From positions 1 through 56,835 of the forward strand of contig JAUIBK010000024.1 in the NCBI GenBank assembly GCA_030428205.1: a stretch of 56,835 nucleotides of DNA. The letters are read 5' to 3'. The translations under genes were made by a program, and so were the position numbers. Positions 34,221-43,048 of this stretch are shown here, piece by piece. Under the pieces are notes generated by a model, which saw nothing but the letters and a program-made list of their open reading frames with translations, searched no databases and was not told the origin of the DNA. Numbering within the stretch: position 1 is the first letter of the stretch; every line of letters begins with the position of its first letter. The stretch comes from a bacterium. Lineage in GTDB: Bacteria > Bdellovibrionota_C > UBA2361 > RFPC01.

Positions 34221-35522
34221 TTATTGCTCCTGAGAGACAGTGGAGGTGTTGACTGTTTTCATCAGAGTTGAAACCGAACAGCCAAGTTGTGCAGCGGTGA
34301 CGCGGTAGCGAAGGTTGTTTCGCGCTAAGAGCTGAGCAACATAGAGCGGGTCAAGTTCGTTCTTTGTCTCGTGATCTCGCTGAGCTTGCTCTTGAGAAAG
34401 GGCATAGTGCTCCACGAGGATGTCGTGTAGGGCGCTACCTGTATGGCTCTGAGTGATGATAGCATCGATAATCGTGCTGCGGAGTTGAGCAACGTTTCCA
34501 GGCCACTCTTGCTGGGTAAGCCACGCAACACTTTCACCTTCAATCGATTTTGCTTTTGATCCGACGAACTGTTTTGCTTCGCGGTGAAAAACTTGAATAA
34601 GTCCAGGGAAATCATCAGACCGATCTGCATCGAGGGAGGGGATCCGAAGGATTTCCGCCTGGAGGAGTCTCTCCCATGTGTCGGCAGTTTGCTCACACTC
34701 TGTCGTAGCAAGAACAAAAGAATTGTTTGAGGGCGATGCTCCTTGGGGCCACCAAGTTGTCTGTTTTTGAGCGAGGAATTCGAGAAGCTCGCCATCGTCG
34801 CATTCGATGTGGGGGATGAGAAGTGAAAGATTGTTTCCGAGCTCAAAAAATGTATCGCTTCCTGTGTCTCGTTTGCAGCAGTCTCGAACATTACCGGTAA
34901 AGAGAGAGAGGTCAATTTCGCTTATCCCTCCCTTTGTGGGGAGTGAGTGAAACATGGCGCGCGCAAAGGTACGTTTCCCACTCCCTTTTTCCCCTAGTAA
35001 TACGATACAGGGTGGACGTTTTGTGATGAGCGTTTGAGCACGTTCTGCTGTTTTGCGAGCGATAGGAGAAAGGGTGGTAAGATCGTTCAATGAAAGAGGC
35101 TTTGGGCAGTAGAGCGGTCGGCGTTGGGGGGCACGTTTGAGAATATCGTCGATCTCTTTGAGAAGCATTTTGAGTGAGCGAGGGTCATCGATACTTAAGT
35201 AGTGCTTTGCTCCAAGACGCATGGCATTGACGGCTACCTCTACACTAGGCTCGTCCGTTAAGAAGAGAAATGAGGTGTCACAGTTCTCATTTTCTCTCTG
35301 AAAAGCCTCTACAATATCAAGCCCTGTGCTGAAATCACCAAGAACGTAGTCGAGAATCAGTATTGAAGGGTTTACTTCGAGTAGTTTTTTCTCGATGTGC
35401 TGATCTATCTCAACTCGAGACGATGTTATGTTATTGGCCTCAAGGTTCTCTAACAGCGTTTGTGCGGCCTTGGCTTTTAACGGTTCGCGTTCATTTAGAA
35501 CTATTGTTACCTGTTCGCGCAT
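34221..35522 (-). CDS. Receiver-AAA-Fis protein, degenerate sigma54-activator-like
   Basis: A 433-residue protein from ATG 35522, chosen over 35537 because AAGG stands 5 bases ahead of it. The receiver is normal at D58 (L-I-L-D-Y), but its conserved Lys is replaced. The AAA domain has a Walker-A-like G-E-K-G-S-G-K-R, lacks any GAFTGA, and its Walker B reads S-L-L-I-P-H-I. W-P-G-N-V-A-Q-L is kept and a Fis-type helix-turn-helix ends the protein. The missing sigma54 loop suggests it binds DNA and perhaps works with the next gene, which lacks the DNA-binding tail. The two read like split halves of one function. Confidence 0.8.
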   Translation of the reverse strand: MREQVTIVLNEREPLKAKAAQTLLENLEANNITSSRVEIDQHIEKKLLEVNPSILILDYVLGDFSTGLDIVEAFQRENENCDTSFLFLTDEPSVEVAVNAMRLGAKHYLSIDDPRSLKMLLKEIDDILKRAPQRRPLYCPKPLSLNDLTTLSPIARKTAERAQTLITKRPPCIVLLGEKGSGKRTFARAMFHSLPTKGGISEIDLSLFTGNVRDCCKRDTGSDTFFELGNNLSLLIPHIECDDGELLEFLAQKQTTWWPQGASPSNNSFVLATTECEQTADTWERLLQAEILRIPSLDADRSDDFPGLIQVFHREAKQFVGSKAKSIEGESVAWLTQQEWPGNVAQLRSTIIDAIITQSHTGSALHDILVEHYALSQEQAQRDHETKNELDPLYVAQLLARNNLRYRVTAAQLGCSVSTLMKTVNTSTVSQEQ

Positions 35523-35718
35523 CGTAACCTTATACATATATTGAAAGGAGGGACCAATAGAGGCCCATTCCTTTGATCCTCTTATAAGATGGTACCTGAA
35601 GTGGTATGGGTGCGAATAGGTATTTACTTTTTGCCATGAGAGATGCCCTCTTCTTTTTTGGGTATATCATTTTTTTGCCTATTGTTCTTGGCATTTTGTA
35701 TTTTTTAAAGGGCAGTTT

Positions 35719-36318
35719 ATGAAGGATATCATCATTGTTGAAGACGGTCTTCAAGAGCGTGAGCGATTACACAAACTCTTTTCAGAGGCTGGGTATCGAG
35801 TGCATGCCTGTGAGGGAGTAAACGAAGCTGAGCGTGTATTGCAAAATACCTCGTTTCGTTTGGCCGTCCTTGATATTGGACTTAATGATCGGTCTGGCTC
35901 ATATCTTTTTAATGCTCTTAAGGGTGCACCGTCAGCGCCGCAGATTATTATTTTTACGGGGAACCCCTCAGTACATCTCAAACAGAGGTTCTTAGAAGGA
36001 GGTGCGGTCGATTACATCGTGAAGGCTTCACCTCAGGCTCAAAATGATGCGTTTCTAACCCGTGTGCGAGAGCTGCTCGGAGAGCCATCGGCTGAAACAG
36101 TTGATGGCATAGAACTTGAGATGTTTCTCACACAGTATGTCCCTGAAGCTTCTCGACAGTTGTTCCTTGATGCAAATGGAGACTTCCCTCCGTGCGCAAG
36201 CTGCTCGTCGCAAAGCTATGTCGTTACCTTTGGACACCAGCCGCAAGTACCCCCTGAGGTTTTTGGTCAAGTTGTGTGCGCAGAGTGTGGTGCTTTAATG
36301 GATGCTGATATCGCTTAA
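35719..36318 (+). CDS. Response regulator with C-terminal zinc ribbon
   Basis: A 199-residue protein. Residues 1-120 are a receiver with D52 in L-D-I-G as phosphoacceptor, acidic E8-D9, and K102. The C-terminal 50 residues carry two cysteine pairs, C159-x2-C162 and C187-x2-C190, forming a rubredoxin-type zinc ribbon. Such ribbons can bind DNA, RNA or protein. It lies 15 bases before the hybrid kinase gene in the same direction, so the kinase is the likely phosphodonor. I do not know a named family for this arrangement. Confidence 0.8.
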   Translation: MKDIIIVEDGLQERERLHKLFSEAGYRVHACEGVNEAERVLQNTSFRLAVLDIGLNDRSGSYLFNALKGAPSAPQIIIFTGNPSVHLKQRFLEGGAVDYIVKASPQAQNDAFLTRVRELLGEPSAETVDGIELEMFLTQYVPEASRQLFLDANGDFPPCASCSSQSYVVTFGHQPQVPPEVFGQVVCAECGALMDADIA

Positions 36319-36333
36319 ATGTACTGAGGATGA

Positions 36334-39081
36334 ATGCAAGCAAATACTTTCTCAGGCATGTTCTCTTTCCGTCTCGGTTCTGTGCGGCGATACTCCCGTC
36401 GTGTTGCCACTCCTCAAATATTTGGAGTGATTCTCCTTCTCCTTGTCGCGTCGTTTCGTGTTGAAGATTCCGCCGCGTTATTTGCTCGTTACTTTACTTT
36501 CTTGGGGTATCTCGTTGCTTCGGCTGTTGCTCTCGTCTTTGTGTATAAACGCTTTACTTTTTTAGCGCTCTTTATTGAGCTTTCTGGTGCGCTTGCTCTC
36601 TTGTATGTACTTGAGCTCATTGTACCGCTTTCTCCACTCTTATGTGTCTATGCTCCATTGTGTTGTTTGGCACTGAGTCTCCATTTTCTTCCATTGCTCT
36701 GGAAGCAGAAACTGATCGCCGTCTCTTTGTTTCTTCCTGCGACGGTCCTTCCGCTTCTTACCTTTCATTCAGTACGTGGGATTGAGTTAGGGATTCTTCT
36801 CACGGTACTCCTCTTTGCCCTCTCTATTCTCCTTCTTCGACGGAGTCTTGAGCTTAAACCACAGCCTTCTCCCCGAACAGTAGCCATAGAACGAAAGGAT
36901 GTTGAGCAGCGGCTAAGGGAGTCATCTCAAAATGCATCAGGAGATGCACATACGAAAGAAAGTACCAACCTGATTCGAGTTGCTGAGCGAGTATTTCGTA
37001 GGGAGTATCTTGCGGAGCTCTCCTGGCATCTCGCGATTTTCGCTCTGCTTGTAGCGGCCGTAGTTCTCGCTATTCCTTTCGTGGAAGGTGTTAAGAACCG
37101 TTCTTTTGCGCTCGCTTGGTTGGTAGTGACGGTAACACAGATGCTCATTCATTACCTCATGTTACGCCAGCAATCATCTCTCAAAATTACACGCCTAGCC
37201 CTTGTCCTTTATTGTACGATTCTCTTTTGGTGGGGGCTTCTTGGGTATTATCATCTCATTCGTATTGATTTTTTAATTTTTGGCTTTGCCCTCCTTTTTC
37301 TTTGTGCTGGAATGATTCCAGTTTCAGGCAGACTCTCGAGTTTCTTTTATCTTCTTCTTACAAGCTTTGCCGTTGTATTGAGCTCTTATTCGCCTTCTCC
37401 TTTTGTTGCTTTTTCTTTCTTTTTTGTCGTGCTGCTTGTCTCTTTTCGAAACAGCCTTACGTCGTATCGCCTCATTGTAACCCGTGCAGGTGGATTGATT
37501 CTATCTCGCGTGGTCGAGTCTTCTTCGGCTCGAGGTGTCTTAACATTACTGGGATGGGTTACGCGACGTATCGCGTCGGCCTCTCGGATTGTTATGGTCT
37601 TTGGAGGAAAGGAGGTAAAGTTCTATTCAGAGCAAGGAGAAGGGGATGTTGTCGTTGATGCTGCTCATCTCCAGGCGCTCCTCCAGGCTATCGAGGAAAC
37701 TGGTAGTGAAGGGGGGGTGCTTGATCAGAGCTTTGTCCTTGAAAAGTATTCCTCTCTTGTTGAGCAGTTTTTTCGTACTAGCTACCAACGTCTTTTCTTT
37801 CTCAAAATGACGACTGTTTTGGGAGAAAAAGAAGAGAGTATTCATATTTTTGCTCCGGTCACTTTTTGGGCTGCGGCTTCGAGTGTTGAGAAGCTCTTTC
37901 GAGGGCTCTATACCGTTGCTTCGATTGTAAAAATTGCTTTTTCAGCGAGTAGACGGCGCTTTCGCACCTCGGATGTCTTGCGCACGGCTCAGCGTAGTGC
38001 CTCAGAAAGAGAGTTGGAGTTTAACCAAGTTGTACATCGGGTCAACAATATTGCCCAGGATATGACCATCAGCTGTGATGCTATGGGTCGAATACTCGAA
38101 GCTGACGAAATGAATATCGCGCATCTACAAGACGAAGTTGCGAAGCAGCGTCTTGCGTTACGTGCACTCTTTTCTGGAGTTTCTGATGTTAAAATTCTTC
38201 GCGAGTTGATGCATCTTAAGAAATTTGAACGTACAGAAGAGGTTCGCGTTGATTCCGTCCTTCAAGAAGTTCTCCCTTATGCGCAGTATCTTTCTCAACA
38301 CCTCAAGCAAACCTTTGAGGTGAATCTCTTAGAAAATGACTCGAAGCGGTTTGAAGTTGTGAGTCGTGAATTTCTTGAGGCGTGTTTGAGGCTCGCTTTT
38401 CATGTCATACGTTATCGATTAGGCGATAACGGTTGTGTGTCTCTAAGCGTAACTTTTGAGGATGATAACGTTCTCTTTTCTTTTTGCGATGATGGACGTG
38501 CTTGGTCCTCTGAGGAGCGTACCCTTCTCTCCCAGACTGGCGCTGAGGGGAGTATGCTTGAACATCTACGACATTTCGCAGCGTTAACAAATCTTGCGCA
38601 ACTCAGCCACGGGTCAGTTGAGCTGCTCGATCCAAAAGGCAATGATTCGTTATCAGTCTCTCTTGTCTTACGTTTTCGTTTGGCTGCAGAGAAACAACAA
38701 GCTGTAGTTTCTGATACGGGATGGCTGTTGCTTGTTGATGACAGTCCAGAAGTATCGACTTTTTATTCTCGTGTAGCAGATGCACTCCAATTATCCTATT
38801 ACACCGCTGACTGCTTGGAAAAAGCCAAAGAAATAGTGAGTCGCGAAGGACAGCCGAGACTCGTCGTGAGTGATATTCAGTTACCTGATGGCAGTGGGCT
38901 TGATCTTGTCCGACATCTTCGTTCTCAATTTGGTAATGACTTGCCAATTATTGTTGTTAGCGGAAATACTGAGGGGGGATTAAGTGATACGGTCAGAGAG
39001 GCAGGAGCTGATAAATTTCTTTCGAAGCCTGTTGGAAGAAGAAAGTTGCTTGTAGAAGTTCAAGAGTTATTGCGTTTGTAG
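36334..39081 (+). CDS. Large membrane hybrid histidine-kinase-like protein
   Basis: A 915-residue protein. About 11-12 hydrophobic helices lie in two blocks (near residues 30-170 and 230-360). A cytoplasmic middle follows; V-V-H-R-V-N-N-I near 572 stands where a dimerisation/His-box is expected and may hold the phospho-His. The ATPase region (about 680-790) is weak: F-C-D-D-G-R-A-W-S may be the G1 box, and the G2 box is not clear. A good C-terminal receiver ends it (L-L-L-V-D-D, L-V-V-S-D-I, L-S-K-P). GAGG precedes ATG 36334. A seven-G run lies near 37711. Confidence 0.75.
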   Translation: MQANTFSGMFSFRLGSVRRYSRRVATPQIFGVILLLLVASFRVEDSAALFARYFTFLGYLVASAVALVFVYKRFTFLALFIELSGALALLYVLELIVPLSPLLCVYAPLCCLALSLHFLPLLWKQKLIAVSLFLPATVLPLLTFHSVRGIELGILLTVLLFALSILLLRRSLELKPQPSPRTVAIERKDVEQRLRESSQNASGDAHTKESTNLIRVAERVFRREYLAELSWHLAIFALLVAAVVLAIPFVEGVKNRSFALAWLVVTVTQMLIHYLMLRQQSSLKITRLALVLYCTILFWWGLLGYYHLIRIDFLIFGFALLFLCAGMIPVSGRLSSFFYLLLTSFAVVLSSYSPSPFVAFSFFFVVLLVSFRNSLTSYRLIVTRAGGLILSRVVESSSARGVLTLLGWVTRRIASASRIVMVFGGKEVKFYSEQGEGDVVVDAAHLQALLQAIEETGSEGGVLDQSFVLEKYSSLVEQFFRTSYQRLFFLKMTTVLGEKEESIHIFAPVTFWAAASSVEKLFRGLYTVASIVKIAFSASRRRFRTSDVLRTAQRSASERELEFNQVVHRVNNIAQDMTISCDAMGRILEADEMNIAHLQDEVAKQRLALRALFSGVSDVKILRELMHLKKFERTEEVRVDSVLQEVLPYAQYLSQHLKQTFEVNLLENDSKRFEVVSREFLEACLRLAFHVIRYRLGDNGCVSLSVTFEDDNVLFSFCDDGRAWSSEERTLLSQTGAEGSMLEHLRHFAALTNLAQLSHGSVELLDPKGNDSLSVSLVLRFRLAAEKQQAVVSDTGWLLLVDDSPEVSTFYSRVADALQLSYYTADCLEKAKEIVSREGQPRLVVSDIQLPDGSGLDLVRHLRSQFGNDLPIIVVSGNTEGGLSDTVREAGADKFLSKPVGRRKLLVEVQELLRL

Positions 39082-39089
39082 GAGAGGGT

Positions 39090-39521
39090 ATGAGTACGGT
39101 ACATTCAAGTGAGCAGAGTATTGTTGAGAGGACTACGGAGCTCTTTGAGGAGGTCGTGCAGGAGGTTTTTCAAAGTCGTAAAGAAGCGTACATTCTCTAT
39201 ATCATGGACAGGCTAAGAGGCCGTGCTGCTGTTGCCCCTGGAGATATTTCTGCTCCGAGTAGTGATGAGCCATGGATAGAGATTGAATCCCTCTCGCGGT
39301 TGAGGAGTGTCGTTGGAGGTAGGTTTCAGAATATAAGAAAGAAATGGCTAGGAGCTGGCTTGCCACTTCGTGAGCACCGTGGTGATAAACAAGATGAATA
39401 TGAGATCGTTGCTGAAGGGTGGGTTGAGTTGAGCAACTGGATTCTCAAGCAGGGTTATGAGGCGAGAACAACGAATGATAAAACGGGATGTGTTATTGAG
39501 CTAAGGAAGCTCTCTGAGTAA
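39090..39521 (+). CDS. Unrecognised 143-residue protein after the hybrid kinase
   Basis: A mostly helical, charged protein. It starts 9 bases after the kinase stop behind GGAGAGGG and is surely co-transcribed. Residues 80-140 (G-G-R-F-Q-N-I-R-K-K-W-L, then Y-E-I-V-A-E-G-W) look like a small winged-helix or binding domain, but this is a guess. It may act as an output or adaptor of the kinase. The stretch 39522-39713 after it has a CTAGAA/TTCTAG hairpin and no gene. Confidence 0.55.
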   Translation: MSTVHSSEQSIVERTTELFEEVVQEVFQSRKEAYILYIMDRLRGRAAVAPGDISAPSSDEPWIEIESLSRLRSVVGGRFQNIRKKWLGAGLPLREHRGDKQDEYEIVAEGWVELSNWILKQGYEARTTNDKTGCVIELRKLSE

Positions 39522-39713
39522 TAGGTCTTTGATATTGCTCCATTTCTCTCAATTCTTGTTATGCCATAGCCATATCTAGAAAGCCGTTCTAGCAATAATC
39601 GGACCTAGAGCTTCACTTTTTGAATCAGATTAATAGGGTAATACTAAGCTATAGATTCCCGAAAACTTTGCCGATTATTCGTACTGTCGGACTGTTTGAG
39701 AAGGTTTTTTAAG

Positions 39714-40703
39714 ATGCTACTCGAAGGCACAGATAGAGATACGTTGCATGGGATTGATGGCGAGCCAAGTGGCGCCATCGTTCCTGCAGCGATCACAGAT
39801 ACCGGATGCGAGCGTGACCTGAATGAAGATCGCTACGCGGTAGTTGAGTCACCTTCTGGTACGGCATGGATTGTCTGCGATGGAATGGGCGGACAAACCG
39901 GTGGCGAGCTTGCAGCGCAACTTGCTATCGATGCGATCCGTCGTGTGTTAGAAAACATGCCACACCGCGAGCCTAAGCAAGCTCTTCAAAGTGCCATTCT
40001 TGAAGCGAATCGTATCATCGTGCTTCGTCGACAAAACCAACAGTTTGCAGGGATGGGGACAACCATTGTCGCGGGGCTCTTTTCAGAAGCAGAAGTTATT
40101 ATTGGTCATGTTGGTGACTCGCGTGCGTACCTCGTTCGAGATGGTGCTATTCAACAGCTTACGAAAGATCACACGTATGTTCAGCAATTAGTAGATTCTG
40201 GCCAGATACAGCCCGATGAAGCGCTCTCGCATCCTCAAGCACACATTCTTACTCGGTGTATCGGTGCAGAGCCTGGGCTCGAGGTGATAACAAGCAAGTT
40301 TTGGCTCTGGGATGCCGAAGAAGGAGCTCCGCAAGACTATCTTGTGCTTTGCTCGGATGGTCTTTACAGCCTCGTTGCAGAGGGCGAGATAGCGAATGCT
40401 GTCACGCAACAAGCTCCACAGCAAGCATGTGTGCAGCTTGTTGAATTAGCCAAGCAAAGAGGTGGGTACGATAATATCACCCTCACAGTTATTCCTCTTT
40501 CAGGGCAGTTCCGTAAAGAGCCACCTCCTGGGTATGAAGAAAGGAAACAAGCTGAACGGATGCGACGGGCACAGCTCCAGTCTCGGTCATACCAAATGCC
40601 CACACCAAGTTTGCCTCGAGTATTTGGAATACTCATGGTTTTGTCTGCACTTGCAGCGCTTTTAACAATCCTTTTTGTTGCTTTCATGATTCGTAGTGGA
40701 TGA
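39714..40703 (+). CDS. PP2C-type Ser/Thr phosphatase with C-terminal membrane helix
   Basis: A 329-residue protein from ATG 39714, behind GAGAAGG. Stp/PrpC-type motifs are complete: R-D-L-N-E-D-R-Y, V-C-D-G-M-G-G-Q-T-G-G, G-H-V-G-D-S-R, L-C-S-D-G-L-Y and D-N-I-T-L-T, including all metal-binding Asp residues. A transmembrane segment lies at about 305-325, so the catalytic part faces the cytoplasm. It is followed by FHA and Ser/Thr kinase genes and is the natural counter-enzyme of that kinase. Confidence 0.92.
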   Translation: MLLEGTDRDTLHGIDGEPSGAIVPAAITDTGCERDLNEDRYAVVESPSGTAWIVCDGMGGQTGGELAAQLAIDAIRRVLENMPHREPKQALQSAILEANRIIVLRRQNQQFAGMGTTIVAGLFSEAEVIIGHVGDSRAYLVRDGAIQQLTKDHTYVQQLVDSGQIQPDEALSHPQAHILTRCIGAEPGLEVITSKFWLWDAEEGAPQDYLVLCSDGLYSLVAEGEIANAVTQQAPQQACVQLVELAKQRGGYDNITLTVIPLSGQFRKEPPPGYEERKQAERMRRAQLQSRSYQMPTPSLPRVFGILMVLSALAALLTILFVAFMIRSG

Positions 40704-40725
40704 TGAGAAGGGAAGGGAATAGGGA

Positions 40726-41409
40726 ATGGAAAACGAAAAAAACTTTGAAGATGAAATGACGGAAGAGGATGATCTCCAGGGGGACACGACGTCTCGTGCG
40801 AGAAATCGAACGGTGATGCTTACACCAGAGATCACTGGAGAGGTTCGTGCGCGACTCGCGCAAGATCTTGCGGCACCGCAAGCGTCTGAGCCTCAAGCTC
40901 CTCCTGTAGCACCTGCTTCAGGGAGTAGTTATTCACCGGCTTCTTCGGAGCCAGCACCTCATATGAGTGGTGGTGCTCCGATAGCTCCAGCCCATACGTT
41001 TCAAGAGCCTTCTCCAGCATCGACACACGCGGTCTCTCGTTCGGGAGAGCGGGTAGCTTGGGGAAAGGTAAGCCCAATCATTGGCTTTCTTGTTTCATAC
41101 GATATGGACGAGAACGGTGCTGTGTTTGAGCTTCGTACAGGTCGTCTTATTGTTACCTCTGAAGCTCCTGGTGCTGGAAATTATCTTGTTGTGAATGATG
41201 ATACCGTTTCTCCTATGCATGCCATTATGCGTATTACGCAGGATGCTGAAATTCAAGTTCTCGATCAGCTTTCGGAGTTTGGTACTCGAATCCAACGAGC
41301 AGGAAGCGAAGATCAAGAAGAGCTCTCAGGAGATAAGGGAGTGCTTGGTCACGGAGACTTGATTATGTTTGGAGAAAGGAAGTTTCACGTTTGCATCGTG
41401 GCACGATAA
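40726..41409 (+). CDS. FHA-domain protein
   Basis: A 227-residue protein. The N-terminal 110 residues are acidic, Pro/Ala/Ser-rich and probably disordered, with a T-V-M-L-T-P-E-I-T patch that is a plausible kinase target, as in GarA-type proteins. Residues 110-225 form an FHA domain (F-E-L-R-T-G-R-L-I-V, then S-P-M-H-A-I-M-R-I, then F-G-T-R-I), which binds phosphothreonine. It lies between PP2C and kinase genes and likely acts as their switch. Confidence 0.85.
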   Translation: MENEKNFEDEMTEEDDLQGDTTSRARNRTVMLTPEITGEVRARLAQDLAAPQASEPQAPPVAPASGSSYSPASSEPAPHMSGGAPIAPAHTFQEPSPASTHAVSRSGERVAWGKVSPIIGFLVSYDMDENGAVFELRTGRLIVTSEAPGAGNYLVVNDDTVSPMHAIMRITQDAEIQVLDQLSEFGTRIQRAGSEDQEELSGDKGVLGHGDLIMFGERKFHVCIVAR

Positions 41410-41509
41410 ACCATCACTCGCTGTGTTGGTCTAAGTAGTTTGTATGAAACTGCTGCTCGTGTTTCGATAGCTATTTTTTCTTGCGGGAAGGAGTGTTCTT
41501 ACGGCTCAC

Positions 41510-42970
41510 ATGGCAGATGAACATCTGATTAGCTTACAGCCTGGTACAGTGATCGCCGGGCGATATGAGGTTGTGAAGTGCCTTGGTGCGGGTAGCATGG
41601 GGCTCGTATACGCGTGTCGTCACCGTGAGCTACAGGGCCATATGGTTGCTGTTAAAGTGCTCTTTCCTGAAGTTGCACAAGACAAAACTGCTGCTGCTCG
41701 TTTTCGAAATGAAATCTTTGCCTCTTATGGAGTTTCTCATCCAAACGTTGTGCGTGCGTATGAATATCTGAGAGATGGTGACCTCGTTGCCTATACAATG
41801 GAATTTGTAGGTGGGGGAGACTTAGCAGATAGGCTCTCGGGCCCTGAAGAACTACTTCCAATAAATGATATTACGAATATCCTCAGCCAGATGTGTCTTG
41901 GTGTACAGGCTATTCACGATGCCGGTATTGTTCACCGCGATCTTAAGCCTGAAAACATCCTTGTCTCAAAAGAAGGTCAGGTAAAGATTGCTGATTTTGG
42001 TATCGCCCGTACGGGACATGGGCCAAAACTTACTGAGCACGGCGGGGTTGTTGGTACGATTGACTACGTAAGCCCAGAGTATATGTTGCAATCCCACGTT
42101 GATTGGCGCTCTGATATCTATGCAATGGGAATCTTGGCGTATGAGATGATTGCAGGGGAATCGCCATTTCGTGGAGATAGCGTTTACGCCACGATGACGA
42201 AACGCTTAAAGTCAGATCCAAAACCTCCGAGTTCTATTCGTCCTGATTGTCCTGCCGAGCTTGATCGAATTGTGCTCAAAGCGATGGCAAGAGATCCTGA
42301 AACTCGGTATCAGTCTGCTACAGAGATGTATAACGATCTCGCTCCGCTGGTTGGCGTGCAGCCACTTTCGAGTGGATCGCTCGCTCGGCCCGTGAGCACG
42401 TCTGTAGTACAAGAAAAATCGTTTGATGAACTAGAAGAGAGTGTGGTCTCTGATGTCGTTTCCTCTGTTATTTCAGAGGAGCCTCAAGGTACTCCTCCAG
42501 AGCCACAGCGAAGTGAGCCCTTTATCGAGAATCCCTCTGATACCTTTGTCGCTTCAAGGGAGCCTAGGGATGAGCCAGCTCCTCTAACGGTTCGTGATGA
42601 TGCAGGGCCAACCTTTGCAAGAGCCTCTGCCGCGCAGCCTTCAGCCGATGATACCTATCATCCTTCTCGTGCCTCAAATGAAACAGAGTCTCAATTTCGC
42701 TCTCAGCAGATGCAAAGCGTTTTGGGGAGTCGTGCCATCGAGAGAGGCGACTGGGGGGGGGCTCCGAGTGCTGCTCGTCCAATTCATATTTCTCGCGGAG
42801 GTCTAGATGACCAGCGTATGCGACGTTTGTCTCAAGTTGTGAACACAGTGAACCGTTCTCTTTGGATGGATATCTTTACTTGGGTTGTCGCTGTTCTTAT
42901 TGGAGTAGGGGTGGGGTTTGCGTTCCTTAAGGTCTTTTTCCCTGAGTTGATTGATCATGGGGGAGGATAA
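41510..42970 (+). CDS. Ser/Thr protein kinase, PknB-like, membrane-anchored
   Basis: A 486-residue protein. Residues 15-270 form an intact Hanks-type kinase: G-A-G-S-M-G-L-V, V-A-V-K, H-R-D-L-K-P-E-N, D-F-G-I-A and S-P-E-Y-M. A long Ser/Pro/Glu-rich linker runs to about 445, then one membrane helix (F-T-W-V-V-A-V-L-I-G-V-G-V-G) near the C-terminus and only a short tail outside. A run of nine G (42753-42761) lies in the linker; slippage there would remove the anchor. It has no PASTA sensor. The best ribosome site (GGAAGGAG) is 17 bases away from the ATG, which is long. Confidence 0.92.
   Translation: MADEHLISLQPGTVIAGRYEVVKCLGAGSMGLVYACRHRELQGHMVAVKVLFPEVAQDKTAAARFRNEIFASYGVSHPNVVRAYEYLRDGDLVAYTMEFVGGGDLADRLSGPEELLPINDITNILSQMCLGVQAIHDAGIVHRDLKPENILVSKEGQVKIADFGIARTGHGPKLTEHGGVVGTIDYVSPEYMLQSHVDWRSDIYAMGILAYEMIAGESPFRGDSVYATMTKRLKSDPKPPSSIRPDCPAELDRIVLKAMARDPETRYQSATEMYNDLAPLVGVQPLSSGSLARPVSTSVVQEKSFDELEESVVSDVVSSVISEEPQGTPPEPQRSEPFIENPSDTFVASREPRDEPAPLTVRDDAGPTFARASAAQPSADDTYHPSRASNETESQFRSQQMQSVLGSRAIERGDWGGAPSAARPIHISRGGLDDQRMRRLSQVVNTVNRSLWMDIFTWVVAVLIGVGVGFAFLKVFFPELIDHGGG
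42753..42761 (+). repeat. Nine-G homopolymer inside the kinase gene
   Basis: Nine consecutive G encode part of D-W-G-G-A in the linker between the kinase domain and the membrane helix. It is long for a coding homopolymer in this GC range; the only other long G-run noticed is seven bases near 37711. Such tracts can change length during replication and shift the frame. Confidence 0.8.
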
Positions 42971-42980
42971 GGTTTTGAGG

Positions 42981-43010
42981 TTGTTCAATGACTTTTCCCT
43001 ATACTATACT
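42981..43010 (+). promoter_or_regulatory. Possible promoter ahead of tadZ
   Basis: TTGTTC (42981-42986) and TATACT (43005-43010) with an 18-base spacer lie 39 bases before the tadZ start. The -35 matches at three positions and the -10 at five, so this is a modest call. It would separate the pilus genes from the kinase genes. Confidence 0.4.
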
Positions 43011-43048
43011 TTTTCTATAACCTGTTTGTTTGCGGTAGTTTTTCGTCC

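Noticed and set aside
35530..35754. Minus-strand frame of 74 codons between the two regulator genes
   Set aside because: Lys-rich, no start signal, and it overlaps the promoters of diverging genes.
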